From the NCBI GenBank assembly GCA_016793465.1, contig JAEUJW010000082.1, positions 1 through 41,991 on the forward strand: 41,991 nt of DNA, in the 5' to 3' direction. Positions 32,781 through 41,158 of the stretch are shown here, one piece after another. The notes under the pieces are model-generated. The model had not been told where the DNA came from. It ran no database searches and saw only the letters and a program-made list of their open reading frames with translations. The number at the start of each line of letters is the position of its first letter. The first letter of the stretch is position 1. Position numbers and translations under genes: made by a program. Source of the DNA: Myxococcales bacterium. GTDB lineage: Bacteria > Myxococcota > Polyangia > Nannocystales > Nannocystaceae.

Positions 32781-33955
32781 GCTCGGCCTTCCTTCGGCGA
32801 CGCGACAGAGCCGGTCGCGGCCGGCTCGGCCAACCCGACGCGCGCACGCGCCCACGTGACGCATACCGCCCGGAGGACCTCCGAGAGTCGCTCGCCGTTG
32901 AGGTAAACCGCCTTGTGTCCGAGGCCGCCGTAGCATGCGCGGCTGAACGTGTCGCTAATGACGTAGCGGGGTCGCGCGTCGGGCTGCCACACCCACACAC
33001 CCGCGCGAAGAAGTTGGGCGACGACGGAGGCCAGCGCAGTGTCGAGGTCGCTGGCGTCGCGCGGTGGGACCAACGCCATTCCGAGTGCATCCACCGCGCG
33101 TAGGCACAGCTCACCCAGGCCGCCACACAGGATCTCGCGCCCGTCCGGCAGCGTCACCACGACGTCGATGCGTGTTGGGGCGCCAAAGGACTGCACGCTG
33201 GCGAGAGGGAGCTCGAGCTGCACGCCTCCCCGTCGCTCCGCCGCCCAGGCCTCGGCCGTGAAGCCAAGCACCGCGAGGAGCATGGCCCATGGTGTATCGA
33301 GCGCCCAGCGCAGCGGATCCCCCTCGCATGCAATGATGTGGCCTGAGAGCACATGGTCTCCGGCCGTTTGGGCATCGGCTCCCGGAGCCTGGAGCAGGCG
33401 GCCCGGCCGCCAGCTCACCGCAGGGTTCTCGGGGTCGATCGGGGGCAGAACTTCCTGTACGGCACCGAGGTCACCCTCCACGCGCGGTGCGGTGGCGGCG
33501 AGTGCACGCCGCAGCGGGAGCGCCGCCATTGGCTGGTCGGCCGCGCCGCCAAAAATCGCGAGCTCGAGCGCGCCAAGGCCCGTGGGCCCGAGACGAGCGG
33601 TCGCTAGTCGGTCCCACAACCTGCGTGCAGCCACCCCCGCGAGTCCGATCGCCTCGCACAGCGCCATAAGGGCGCCGCGCTGGCCCAGGTCGCGCAGCCG
33701 CGCAGCCTCGAGGGACAGCCAGGGATCGCGGAAGCGGGGTTCGGTAGAAAGCAGCGCGCCCACGGCCTCGCCTTCGGTGGGCAGGCTCGCTGTGAGGCGC
33801 ATCAGCGCGGGCGTGGCCACGATCTCGCTGGCGCCGGGCACTCGCCACCACAGGCCAGCGCGGGTCGGACCATCGAGCTCCCAGGTGGTCGGCACTCGCG
33901 CACGACCGTCGCGGAGGAGACCGAGCAAGACCGGCACCGATGGTTCAGCGGCCAT
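32777..33955 (-). CDS. Unknown protein, 392 aa
   Basis: Not recognised. ATG 33955 has a good GGGAGG site 5 nt upstream; ATG 33976 would be an alternative. Helical N-terminal half (ALMALCEAIGLAGVAARRLW); the second half has strands such as TRIDVVVTLPDGREILCGG and PRYVISDTFSRACYGGLGHKA. It is separated by 39 nt from the DUF6119 gene upstream and overlaps the next gene by ATGA. No enzyme motif is visible. Confidence 0.72.
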   Translation of the reverse strand: MAAEPSVPVLLGLLRDGRARVPTTWELDGPTRAGLWWRVPGASEIVATPALMRLTASLPTEGEAVGALLSTEPRFRDPWLSLEAARLRDLGQRGALMALCEAIGLAGVAARRLWDRLATARLGPTGLGALELAIFGGAADQPMAALPLRRALAATAPRVEGDLGAVQEVLPPIDPENPAVSWRPGRLLQAPGADAQTAGDHVLSGHIIACEGDPLRWALDTPWAMLLAVLGFTAEAWAAERRGGVQLELPLASVQSFGAPTRIDVVVTLPDGREILCGGLGELCLRAVDALGMALVPPRDASDLDTALASVVAQLLRAGVWVWQPDARPRYVISDTFSRACYGGLGHKAVYLNGERLSEVLRAVCVTWARARVGLAEPAATGSVASPKEGRA

Positions 33956-33994
33956 GGTGACCTCCCGGCTGCGCATCGATATCCATAGGGAGCG

Positions 33995-35581
33995 TCATGT
34001 CGCACCCCCGATCAGATCGACGCGGCACACCCCGAACTGAAACCCACGCCCCTGCACGCGACGAGCGTGCTCCAAGACGTTGATCCGGCTGAGGAGCATC
34101 TTCCCGAAGAGATCACCGCCCGGGGGGCGCGCGATCGCTAGAACTACCTTCGGACGGCCAGCGGTGTCGAACCGGGTTCCGGGCCACTGGGTTTCGAACC
34201 GGCTCCGCATCTCGTCGATGAACGGCTGGTGTCGGTACAGAAGGTCGGCCGAGCCGCTCGCCTGACTGAACAGGTGGCTGAGCTCCGACGCCGCAAGCCC
34301 CTTCTTCACGTGAATGAAGTGTCGCTCTGGGGTGAGCAGGTCGCACGGTTCGACCTTCTCGCTGCCGTGGTACCAGCACTTCTGGTCCTGAAGCAGCCAG
34401 CCCTTCGAACTTGCGACGTGGTGGTTGTAGTCCTCCTCGCGGGGGTGCGTCGTGCCGATGTCCCAGGCAGGGAGACCCAGCGAAGCTGTGAGATCATCGA
34501 GAGCGTGCACCCTCTCGGTGACGCGCTTCACGTAGTCCTCCCGACAACGGAACCAGCGCCGCTCGATGCGGACGTACCAGTCGCCCCCGCGGTCGATCTC
34601 CATCTGGATAAGATGGTCCAGCCGCCGGTTCAGCACCTCATCGCCCTCTGAGTCGAGCAAACGGAGGCAGACCTTGGTGTGATCGAAGGCGGGTTCGACC
34701 GCGGCGAGTTGGTCCAGTCCCGCGCGGAGCGACACGTCGTCCAGTCCATCGATCTCCCAGCTCCCACCCTTGTAGGTTACGAAGTACTGGCTCGCCTCGT
34801 GGACCGCCTTCGCGTCGAGTCCGATGGACAGATGCTCGAAGAACCGAAGCTGAAGAGCGGCCCTCAAGTCGCTCTCGAGCGTGGCGTGCAGGGGGCCGTT
34901 CTCCGGAACCAGCTTCACACTGTCAGCGAACGTGAAGGCCTCGGGGACGCCCCGGTTGAAGATCGTCAGGAACTCGGCGCACGCATGCGGGAGTTCGGCC
35001 AGCGGTCGATTCCAGCCCCGCAGGCGGAGAGATTCGGCACCCGCAACCACGTTGCAGTCCGCGCGATCGGTACGGCCGACCGCGGCGCGCAACCACTCAA
35101 CGTCGAGGTCCAACGCGAACTCGGGCACGTCCGCACCGAGGATCTGGTGCGTGTCGCGCTGGCGGGTGCGCACGTCGATGCTCTTCGTCACCAGCGTGCG
35201 CAACTGCTTCGGGTTCACCTCGTTCAGCGCCACGGTGAGCCCGAAGTCCCGCTCGACGAGTTCATCGGGGATCGCGTGGCGGCCCGTGCCGAAGCAGGCA
35301 GCAAACACGCGTCCGGCCGCGAGTACGAGAACCGCACATCCCGAGCTCATGCTCTCGGGGCGCCTTTCCCCGAACGAGAAGCCCTGTTCGAGCCAGGAGC
35401 ACCAGCCCGTAGCCCTCGGCTCGTTCCTCTTGACCCAGCAGGCGAACTCGGCGTCGGAGCGGAACTCCTCACGCACGTCGACTTGCTCAAAACCATCCGC
35501 GCCGCGCTTCTCGTCGGGGATGATCCCGTCGAGCTGCGTGACGGAGTCTTTCAGCAGGTAGAGGGTGAGATCGACGCTCAT
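33995..35581 (-). CDS. TIGR04141 / DUF6119 family protein, 528 aa
   Basis: Sequence features fit the 'sporadically distributed protein, TIGR04141 family' (DUF6119). The start MSVDLTLYLLKDSVTQLD is typical. The block GRVFAACFGTGRHAIPDE, then ERDFGLTVALNEVNPKQLRTL, then ADVPEFALDLDVEWLRAAVG matches the usual order, and the length is normal for the family. A late segment CDLLTPERHFIHVKKGLAAS followed by SELSHLFSQASGSADL is also characteristic. The biochemical role is not known to me. Members occur in defence islands, often beside modification genes. ATG 35581 overlaps the specificity-gene stop by ATGA. The family call is from memory of the pattern, not a search. Confidence 0.82.
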   Translation of the reverse strand: MSVDLTLYLLKDSVTQLDGIIPDEKRGADGFEQVDVREEFRSDAEFACWVKRNEPRATGWCSWLEQGFSFGERRPESMSSGCAVLVLAAGRVFAACFGTGRHAIPDELVERDFGLTVALNEVNPKQLRTLVTKSIDVRTRQRDTHQILGADVPEFALDLDVEWLRAAVGRTDRADCNVVAGAESLRLRGWNRPLAELPHACAEFLTIFNRGVPEAFTFADSVKLVPENGPLHATLESDLRAALQLRFFEHLSIGLDAKAVHEASQYFVTYKGGSWEIDGLDDVSLRAGLDQLAAVEPAFDHTKVCLRLLDSEGDEVLNRRLDHLIQMEIDRGGDWYVRIERRWFRCREDYVKRVTERVHALDDLTASLGLPAWDIGTTHPREEDYNHHVASSKGWLLQDQKCWYHGSEKVEPCDLLTPERHFIHVKKGLAASELSHLFSQASGSADLLYRHQPFIDEMRSRFETQWPGTRFDTAGRPKVVLAIARPPGGDLFGKMLLSRINVLEHARRVQGRGFQFGVCRVDLIGGAT

Positions 35582-37056
35582 CGGTTTTTCGTTGCCTCAT
35601 GGAAAAGGTGAGCAAGACCGTCGAGGTCCGAGAACAGCGGCGCACCCGCACCGTCGAGGCCATCCTCGGCGAGGCGGGCGAGCAGGGCCCGGTCGGCGTC
35701 GGCGTCTTTGTCGGCGGCGATCAGCTCGGTCTCGGTGATCTTGCGCTCGATGAGGGCCTCGACGAGGAGACGGGCGCCCGTCACCAGCGCGCGAGCGGCG
35801 AAGTAGGACTGCTGGGCGCGCTCCAGGCTTTCTCCAAGCGCCTCGTGATCGTCCCGCCACGGTACGAGTAGATCGAGCACCTCGTCCGCCCCGACACGCG
35901 GATGCGTCGCGCCTGAAGCCACGGGGTTTAGCTGCCGGACCGTGGTGTCCAGCTTCAGCACACCATAGACATACCCGGGGTGCACTGTCTCGCTCCGAAC
36001 GCAGAGCAGTTCGGTCGAGCCGACGAACTGACCATGGTCACGGGGGACGAACACGGCCTTGTTCAGGTAGGGGCGAAGCTTCGAGATGGCAGCCCCCCGT
36101 GGCAGCGCCCGGCAAGTGCCCGACACACCAGCGCCCGCGAAACGTTGCAGCATGATGTCGATGGACGAGGTCGAGATCCCCTCCAATCCGAGGTACCGGG
36201 CATCGGGTGAGGGGGATGCGATGTTGTCCGCGGCGATGGTCGCAAAAGATTCCAAGAGACGGGCGCCGTTACGCGACAGTGCGCGTCGAACCTCCAGTCG
36301 GTCGGGCGTGAAGCGTCCGGGGTTGAGGCCCAGATCGAGGTCATCCGAGGAGACGCGAGACTGACGACCGCGACCGGTGGCGTCCGGCACCTCGACGGCG
36401 ACAGCTTCGCGAAAGCGGGACTCCGTCGATCGCGCCCACTCTCGTAGCACCTCTGCCTGGCGGACCTTGGAGCCGACGTAGCCAACAACCCGCTCATGGG
36501 GCATCGGGACTGGCACGGCAGGTAAGTCTGCGATGTTCAGATGCTGCTGCACCGCACCGACGGCGCGGCGAGCCAGCACCCCCTGGCCGTACTTCGACGA
36601 AAGGAATGCGGCAGTCCACTGACCGTCTTCAATCGTTCGGCATCTGACGCGCGCTACCGACTGATTGAGATTCGCGGGTTCCATGCCCTCGGGCACGATG
36701 CCCACGACGCCGACGCTACCCGCGATGCCGATCAGGACATCCCCCCGCCTCACCCGGCTCCGGGCATACGGTCGGTCGATCTCCGGGGCGACCCATCGCA
36801 GATTCGCAGTGTTGACGGACATGTCGCCGAGGTCCGTACATCGGACGATACGAACCCCGGCGCCGTCCGCCACGAACTCCCCCGGCTGCACGATGCCGTA
36901 GGTGATCGTGGCGTCACGCTGGCGAAGCTCGTCGAGCGCGCTCCTCCGCAGGCCACTCTGCGTCACCTCCCTCTCAAGGTGAATGAGGTCAGGCCGGAAG
37001 TGCTCCGCGTCCAGCCTGTCGGATAGCAGTGCATGCTCGACGCGGGACGCAAACAT
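35578..37056 (-). CDS. hsdS: Type I-like DNA specificity subunit, 492 aa
   Basis: The overall layout is of an HsdS protein: two target-recognition-like domains (about 20-195 and 240-425), each followed by a helix. The helical spacers contain VRQAEVLREWARSTESRFREA and SLERAQQSYFAARALVTGARLL. Short motifs such as RIVRCTDLGDMS, RRGDVLIGIAGSVG, LNQSVARVRCR and ISKLRPYLNKAVF occur in specificity domains. It would direct the methylase encoded just upstream to its recognition sequence. ATG 37056 shares one base with the methylase stop (TGATG); GTG 37059 is an alternative overlapping start. A tail of about 40 residues beyond the last helix (DADADRALLARLAEDGLDGAG) is unusual for HsdS and may bind another subunit. 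Confidence 0.82.
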   Translation of the reverse strand: MFASRVEHALLSDRLDAEHFRPDLIHLEREVTQSGLRRSALDELRQRDATITYGIVQPGEFVADGAGVRIVRCTDLGDMSVNTANLRWVAPEIDRPYARSRVRRGDVLIGIAGSVGVVGIVPEGMEPANLNQSVARVRCRTIEDGQWTAAFLSSKYGQGVLARRAVGAVQQHLNIADLPAVPVPMPHERVVGYVGSKVRQAEVLREWARSTESRFREAVAVEVPDATGRGRQSRVSSDDLDLGLNPGRFTPDRLEVRRALSRNGARLLESFATIAADNIASPSPDARYLGLEGISTSSIDIMLQRFAGAGVSGTCRALPRGAAISKLRPYLNKAVFVPRDHGQFVGSTELLCVRSETVHPGYVYGVLKLDTTVRQLNPVASGATHPRVGADEVLDLLVPWRDDHEALGESLERAQQSYFAARALVTGARLLVEALIERKITETELIAADKDADADRALLARLAEDGLDGAGAPLFSDLDGLAHLFHEATKNR

Positions 37057-39047
37057 CACTCCCCCCTCCGGTACGCACCCACGATCGGCACCAGGTCGTT
37101 GGAGATGAACTTCCCGCCCAGGTCGTACACCTCTGCGTTGCCCTTTACGGCGTACCCGAGGGTGTCGGCCACGGCCATGAACACGTCGGTCTGCGGCTCG
37201 TCAACGAAGCGCTGCCTGTCCTTCCGGTCAGCCCGCCGCTTCTGGACGTAGAGGATGCTGGTCTTCGCCCCCGTGCCCGACAGCTTGAAGGTATCGGCGG
37301 GCAGGCTGATCACCGCACGCACGATGGCCTTACCGCCGTGGAACTCGCCGGTCTTGGGGTCCTTGCGCCCCATCAGATACTCGCGGACGTAGCGAGTGTC
37401 CTTGTTGCAGAGCAGGCTGTCTGGCACGACCATCAGCAGCCGCCCGCCGGGCTTGAGGAGCTGCAGGCAGCGGTCGAGGAAGAGGACCGATAGGTCGACG
37501 CCTTTATCCTTCTGCTTCCATACGCCCTTGCCGTCGGGCGAGGCACCCATGGCCATGCCGCCGGGTGTGGGCGTGAGCACGCCGCCCTTGCCGCGCACGG
37601 CGTCGAAGTCGATGTCGTCGCGGAAGTGGGCCATCAGCTCGGCCACCGCCTGCTGCTCCTCGACCTTCTTGGCCTGCGGCGTCCCGAAGGGGGGATTGGT
37701 GAGGATGAGGTCGAAGCTTTCGGGCTCGAGAACCGGAGCGGTGAGGCTGTTCTCGAGGTTGTAGACGCGAGCGCGCAGAGCGCCCTGCAGCGCCAGGTTG
37801 AGCCGCGCGAGGCGCACCATCCGTGGTGAGCTGTCGGCCGCGACGAGGCTGTGGTCGAGGATGCCGCGCCAGAGCGTGTCGCGCTCCTTGTCGGTGAGCC
37901 CGCCCAGGCGCTCGTAGATCAGTCGCCGGAGCTGCGGCAACAGCGCCACGAGGAAGCCAGCCGAGCCACCAGTGGGGTCGCCGGCCCGGAAGGTCGGCCG
38001 GCCCTTCGCGTCGCGAGCAGTGAGGATGCCGTAGTCAGTCGCCTCGATGTCGTGGAGCGCGAGGTCGACCATCGCGCGCTTCACGGGGGCGGGCGTCAGA
38101 TAGATGCCGACGCCTTCCTTCTCAAACTTGTGCCGGAGGAATACATCGAAGGCGCGACCGAGCACGTCGCCGGCGACCTCACGCAGATTGGCTGGCCGGT
38201 TCAGCGGTCGGTCTCGGTTGTCGGTGAGCCGCGGCAGATCCTGGAGCAGCTTGATGAGCGTGGCGTAGTTGCTCGGGTTCGACAGCTTCAGGTGCACGTC
38301 GGCCGTGAAGATCGGGATGCGCGTGCCGTGCTCGTCGATCGTGACATAGTCGCTGTGCCCCTTGAACGCGTTGAACGCGGCCTTCACCCGCTCGACCGCG
38401 AGGGCAGCCTGCTTCTTGTCGCCCCCCTCGAAGACCCGATAGTCAAACACCTCGTCGAGGGTGAGCTTCTGCCCGTCGTGGACGAAGCGCTTGTCGACGT
38501 CCGGGTGGGTCAGCCGGAAGAGCTCAAGGAAGATGAACTTCGCGGTCTCGTCGATGATGTCGTTCTTGCCGTCGACGGTGTCGCGGACGGAGCTGTAGAC
38601 GCGCTCATGGAAGGCGTCGAAGCCGGCCTGGAGCTGGTGGTAGACCTTGCGCGACCACTTGTAGGTGGGCTCGGTGCGCATCCGGCGAAGGTCGCCGGCC
38701 AGCGTGGCGTGCGGGAGCTGGTCGATCTCGTAGGGGGCGCCAGGGTCGAGGTCGAAGATGCGCGAGCCGCCGCCGCCGTCCACGAGCGCCACCACCGGCT
38801 CGGACGCTCCCTCGACGGGAGCCTGCCAGGCGAAGGAGAGCACATCGTCGGCCGCGGTGTCGCCGAGACTTCCGTCGGGGAGGACAAGGAGCAGAGCACG
38901 CGCCGTCGGGGCGCCCTGGTCGATGCCCCACGCCACGGCGGCGCGGGCATCGTCGCCACGGTCGGTGCGGAAGTCGAGGGTCTTGGTGTAGCCCTTGTCC
39001 TTGGCGGTCTTCTTGAGGGCGGCGAGGCGTTCGTCGAGAGGGGTCAT
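37056..39047 (-). CDS. hsdM: N6-adenine DNA methyltransferase (HsdM-like), 663 aa
   Basis: The SAM-binding motif I is GDPTGGSAGFLVAL (356-369, a DPxxGSGGF variant) and the catalytic motif IV is NPPF (451-454). YLTPAPVKRAMVDLAL (316-331) is the characteristic motif X region of type I methylases. The first 170 or so residues form an extra N-terminal domain (RTDRGDDARAAVAWGIDQG, VDGGGGSRIFDLDPGAPYEIDQLPHA). The segment resembles the N-terminal nuclease-like domain of HsdR-type proteins but I see no full PD-(D/E)xK set. ATG 39047 is chosen over a longer frame from 39161 because conservation-like sequence begins there. It modifies host DNA, marking self. No HsdR-type translocase is present, so a classical type I system is not complete here. 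Confidence 0.88.
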   Translation of the reverse strand: MTPLDERLAALKKTAKDKGYTKTLDFRTDRGDDARAAVAWGIDQGAPTARALLLVLPDGSLGDTAADDVLSFAWQAPVEGASEPVVALVDGGGGSRIFDLDPGAPYEIDQLPHATLAGDLRRMRTEPTYKWSRKVYHQLQAGFDAFHERVYSSVRDTVDGKNDIIDETAKFIFLELFRLTHPDVDKRFVHDGQKLTLDEVFDYRVFEGGDKKQAALAVERVKAAFNAFKGHSDYVTIDEHGTRIPIFTADVHLKLSNPSNYATLIKLLQDLPRLTDNRDRPLNRPANLREVAGDVLGRAFDVFLRHKFEKEGVGIYLTPAPVKRAMVDLALHDIEATDYGILTARDAKGRPTFRAGDPTGGSAGFLVALLPQLRRLIYERLGGLTDKERDTLWRGILDHSLVAADSSPRMVRLARLNLALQGALRARVYNLENSLTAPVLEPESFDLILTNPPFGTPQAKKVEEQQAVAELMAHFRDDIDFDAVRGKGGVLTPTPGGMAMGASPDGKGVWKQKDKGVDLSVLFLDRCLQLLKPGGRLLMVVPDSLLCNKDTRYVREYLMGRKDPKTGEFHGGKAIVRAVISLPADTFKLSGTGAKTSILYVQKRRADRKDRQRFVDEPQTDVFMAVADTLGYAVKGNAEVYDLGGKFISNDLVPIVGAYRRGE

Positions 39048-39138
39048 TCGGGGTCCAGGAGCGATCAGCCGAAGATGGTGCGGACGGGGCAGGTCGCCGA
39101 GAGCGTGGAGGTCGACAACGGGAAGGTCGTGGTTCGGC

Positions 39139-39504
39139 CTACCGACGGCGTATGCGGCCACCCGGGAGTAGCTCTAGGTCAGGGTGACGACGCGCGGCCT
39201 CGCAGAGCGCCGTTGCGGAAGCGACGACACCCGGCGGCAGACGCGCGACGAGAGCAGCCGCGGGGAGCGGCGTGGATATGGCGATGGACAACAGCGCGTC
39301 CGCGATTGGATCGGCCGAGGCCGCCTCCTCCAGACTCCAGAGGCCGCCCTCCTCGGACAGGCCCGGGAGGCACGCAAGCATCAGCGCGACTTGATCGGCG
39401 CTCCACGGGCTCCCAGCGGCCCGTGCCGCCTGGTGCAGCTCGTGGAGGGGACGCGGGCCGACGCGGAGGCGTGCGCGAAGCTCGGTGATGATCTCGGGGG
39501 TCAT
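39139..39504 (-). CDS. Small winged-helix-like protein, 121 aa
   Basis: This 121-residue protein starts MTPEIITELRARLRVGPRPL at ATG 39504, which overlaps the stop of the gene upstream (ATGA). The predicted pattern helix-helix-turn (LHELHQAARAAGSPWSADQV, ALMLACLPGLSEEGGLW) is repeated once (SIAISTPLPAAALVARLPP, then ARRHPDLELLPGGRIRRR), like two small winged helices in tandem. No known family is identified. A DNA-binding accessory or regulatory subunit of the methylase complex is possible. A 91-nt gap separates it from the methylase. Confidence 0.65.
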   Translation of the reverse strand: MTPEIITELRARLRVGPRPLHELHQAARAAGSPWSADQVALMLACLPGLSEEGGLWSLEEAASADPIADALLSIAISTPLPAAALVARLPPGVVASATALCEAARRHPDLELLPGGRIRRR

Positions 39505-40835
39505 GCCACACCTTCCAGGCCCTGGGTGACCAACGAGGCGAGCAGGGCGCGAAGCTCTGCGAGGCGGGATACGGCCTCGCGCCGACGCCCGACGAGTGCG
39601 ACGACCCGACGATGCAGCGAGGCCGCGGCAGCGGCTGGCGGCGCTGGTACGCGGACCTCAGCCAACTCCTCGCGTCCAATGAACTGGCGGACGGCGCCGG
39701 TGGTTGCGCTTGCTAGCTGCCACGCGACCTGCCGGGTCTCCAGCAGTAACGCGAGCGCCCCGGCGTTCGGCCCCCCGTCGAGACGCGCCCACTGATCCGA
39801 GAGCCAGACGGTCGACGGACATGCGGGCTCGTTCAGGACGACCTTCGGCGCGCTCCCGAGGGTCGAGAGGAGCACCTCACCGGGCCGCATGGGATCGGCG
39901 TACAAGCGGAACCACGGCGGGCGGACGGGCGCCATCTCCGGGAGGTGGAATCCGAGGTCGCCGGTGGCATCGCCCAAGTGGAGGACGCGCGCGGGTGGGA
40001 TGTGCTCGCGCAGGCGGGCCGGATCGGTCGGCAAGAAGCGAGCGAGAGGCAGCCACCCAGCGCGAGCGAGTCGGAGCTGGTACCGAGCAAGGGCCGCCTG
40101 ATCCGGGGCCCAAGTGTCGGGCATCTCGTCCGCGGGGATCCATGTCGGGCCGCCGGGATCGGGCGGGAGCGGCGCTGTCTCGTCGGCCAGGGCCAGCGCC
40201 TCTCGGCGCAGTTCGCCGAGCTCGCGCTGCACATTAAGGAGGATCTCGCTAGCGTCCAACCAAGGCGGGACCAAAGTGGAGACCTCGGCCGGCATCGGCG
40301 GGAGCAACATCTCGGCGAGATCACGGGCTCCCACCCGCGGAAGCGTGCTGCCGGAGCTCTGGCGCCCGAGATGCGCCGCAAAGCCGGGGTGAGTGAACAG
40401 AGCGGTGAGCCAGAGGGCCCACTCAGGACGCAGCCCGATAATCCGCAAGCAGTTGGCGTCCGGAACGTGGCGCGGCACCGCGGGAATCACCAGACCAACA
40501 CGCGGCGGCTGGAACTTGCTCACCACCACGTCCCCCGGGCCGACCGCCCGGGAAGAGCATACGGGCGCCGTGGCGAGGTGCTCGGCGTCCGGCATGACCA
40601 ACCCGTCAACCAAGTGCGACGGGCGGAAAAGCAGCGGTTCCGGGCCGGACGCGCGCTCCGGGCGAAGCCCTTCTGAGACTTCGGCGCCGAGGTCGCCGAG
40701 CGACCGCCATGCGGTGCCCACCGCGCGCGTCTTCACGCTGAACTCAGCGTCCCAACGCTGGAGCATGACGGCCTCGCGCGCCGGGACGAAGCGCCAGGCT
40801 GGAACGGGACCGATCTCGACGGAAGGAAGGGCCAC
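39501..40835 (-). CDS. Second specificity-like (HsdS-like) protein, 444 aa
   Basis: The layout again fits a two-TRD specificity protein: domain 1 (about 35-210, with SRAVGPGDVVVSKFQPPRVG and QSSGSTLPRVGARDLAEMLLPP), helix (ILLNVQRELGELRREALALA), domain 2 (about 260-410, with MRPGEVLLSTLGSAPKVVL and ATTGAVRQFIGREELAEVRVP) and a final helix (SLHRRVVALVGRRREAVSRLA). The motifs 'GDVVVSK' and 'TLPRV' near the ends of a domain are typical of type I S subunits. It is the first gene of the operon; start is GTG 40835, with no strong ribosome site. Two distinct specificity-like proteins with a single methylase is unusual. Confidence 0.75.
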   Translation of the reverse strand: MALPSVEIGPVPAWRFVPAREAVMLQRWDAEFSVKTRAVGTAWRSLGDLGAEVSEGLRPERASGPEPLLFRPSHLVDGLVMPDAEHLATAPVCSSRAVGPGDVVVSKFQPPRVGLVIPAVPRHVPDANCLRIIGLRPEWALWLTALFTHPGFAAHLGRQSSGSTLPRVGARDLAEMLLPPMPAEVSTLVPPWLDASEILLNVQRELGELRREALALADETAPLPPDPGGPTWIPADEMPDTWAPDQAALARYQLRLARAGWLPLARFLPTDPARLREHIPPARVLHLGDATGDLGFHLPEMAPVRPPWFRLYADPMRPGEVLLSTLGSAPKVVLNEPACPSTVWLSDQWARLDGGPNAGALALLLETRQVAWQLASATTGAVRQFIGREELAEVRVPAPPAAAAASLHRRVVALVGRRREAVSRLAELRALLASLVTQGLEGVA

Positions 40836-41158
40836 TGGTGATCTCGCACGGAGAACCTACATACCCGTGTCCGGCGAGTCAAGCGCCATGTCAAAATATC
40901 TTGGTGAGCCCGCATGTACAGCAATACTTTCAATTTTGCGCCCGGAGACACACAAGGCGCGAAGCTGCCCCCCTTCTTGTCCCGCCTCGAGCGCTTGTGG
41001 GTGGCGTCGGCGCCATGGTGCTGGAGGTGCTCGCCACGCCCGATGCGGTCGCGCGGGCTCGTAGTCGGCGGGTGGGAAAGGTGAACTTACCTGCTGTGAT
41101 CGCCGCCGCCAGGACCCCCGAGCAACACGAGCAGCCCGAAGCCGCATGATCGGCCGAG
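40836..41158. other. Intergenic region with operon promoter and possible ORF remnant
   Basis: The part next to the minus-strand operon is the most AT-rich stretch of the right half and holds the candidate promoter. A + frame of 44 codons (ATG 41015 to TGA 41147-41149, MVLEVLATPDAVARARSRR) looks protein-like but has no clear family; it may be a remnant left by a mobile element. Confidence 0.4.
40895..40924 (-). promoter_or_regulatory. Candidate promoter of defence operon 2
   Basis: On the minus strand TTGCTG (40919-40924) and GATATT (40895-40900) are 18 bp apart, about 60 bp upstream of the GTG at 40835. The surroundings are locally AT-rich. TTGACA also occurs just downstream but lacks a matching -10. 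Confidence 0.3.

Noticed and set aside
21964..40835. Classification of the minus-strand operon as BREX, DISARM or Dnd
   Set aside because: There is no PglZ, BrxL, DrmA/DrmB or DndB-E-like protein. The large ATPase and HsdM-like methylase alone are not enough.
35578..40835. A complete type I restriction-modification system
   Set aside because: Methylase and specificity genes are present but no HsdR with helicase and nuclease motifs is encoded in the operon.
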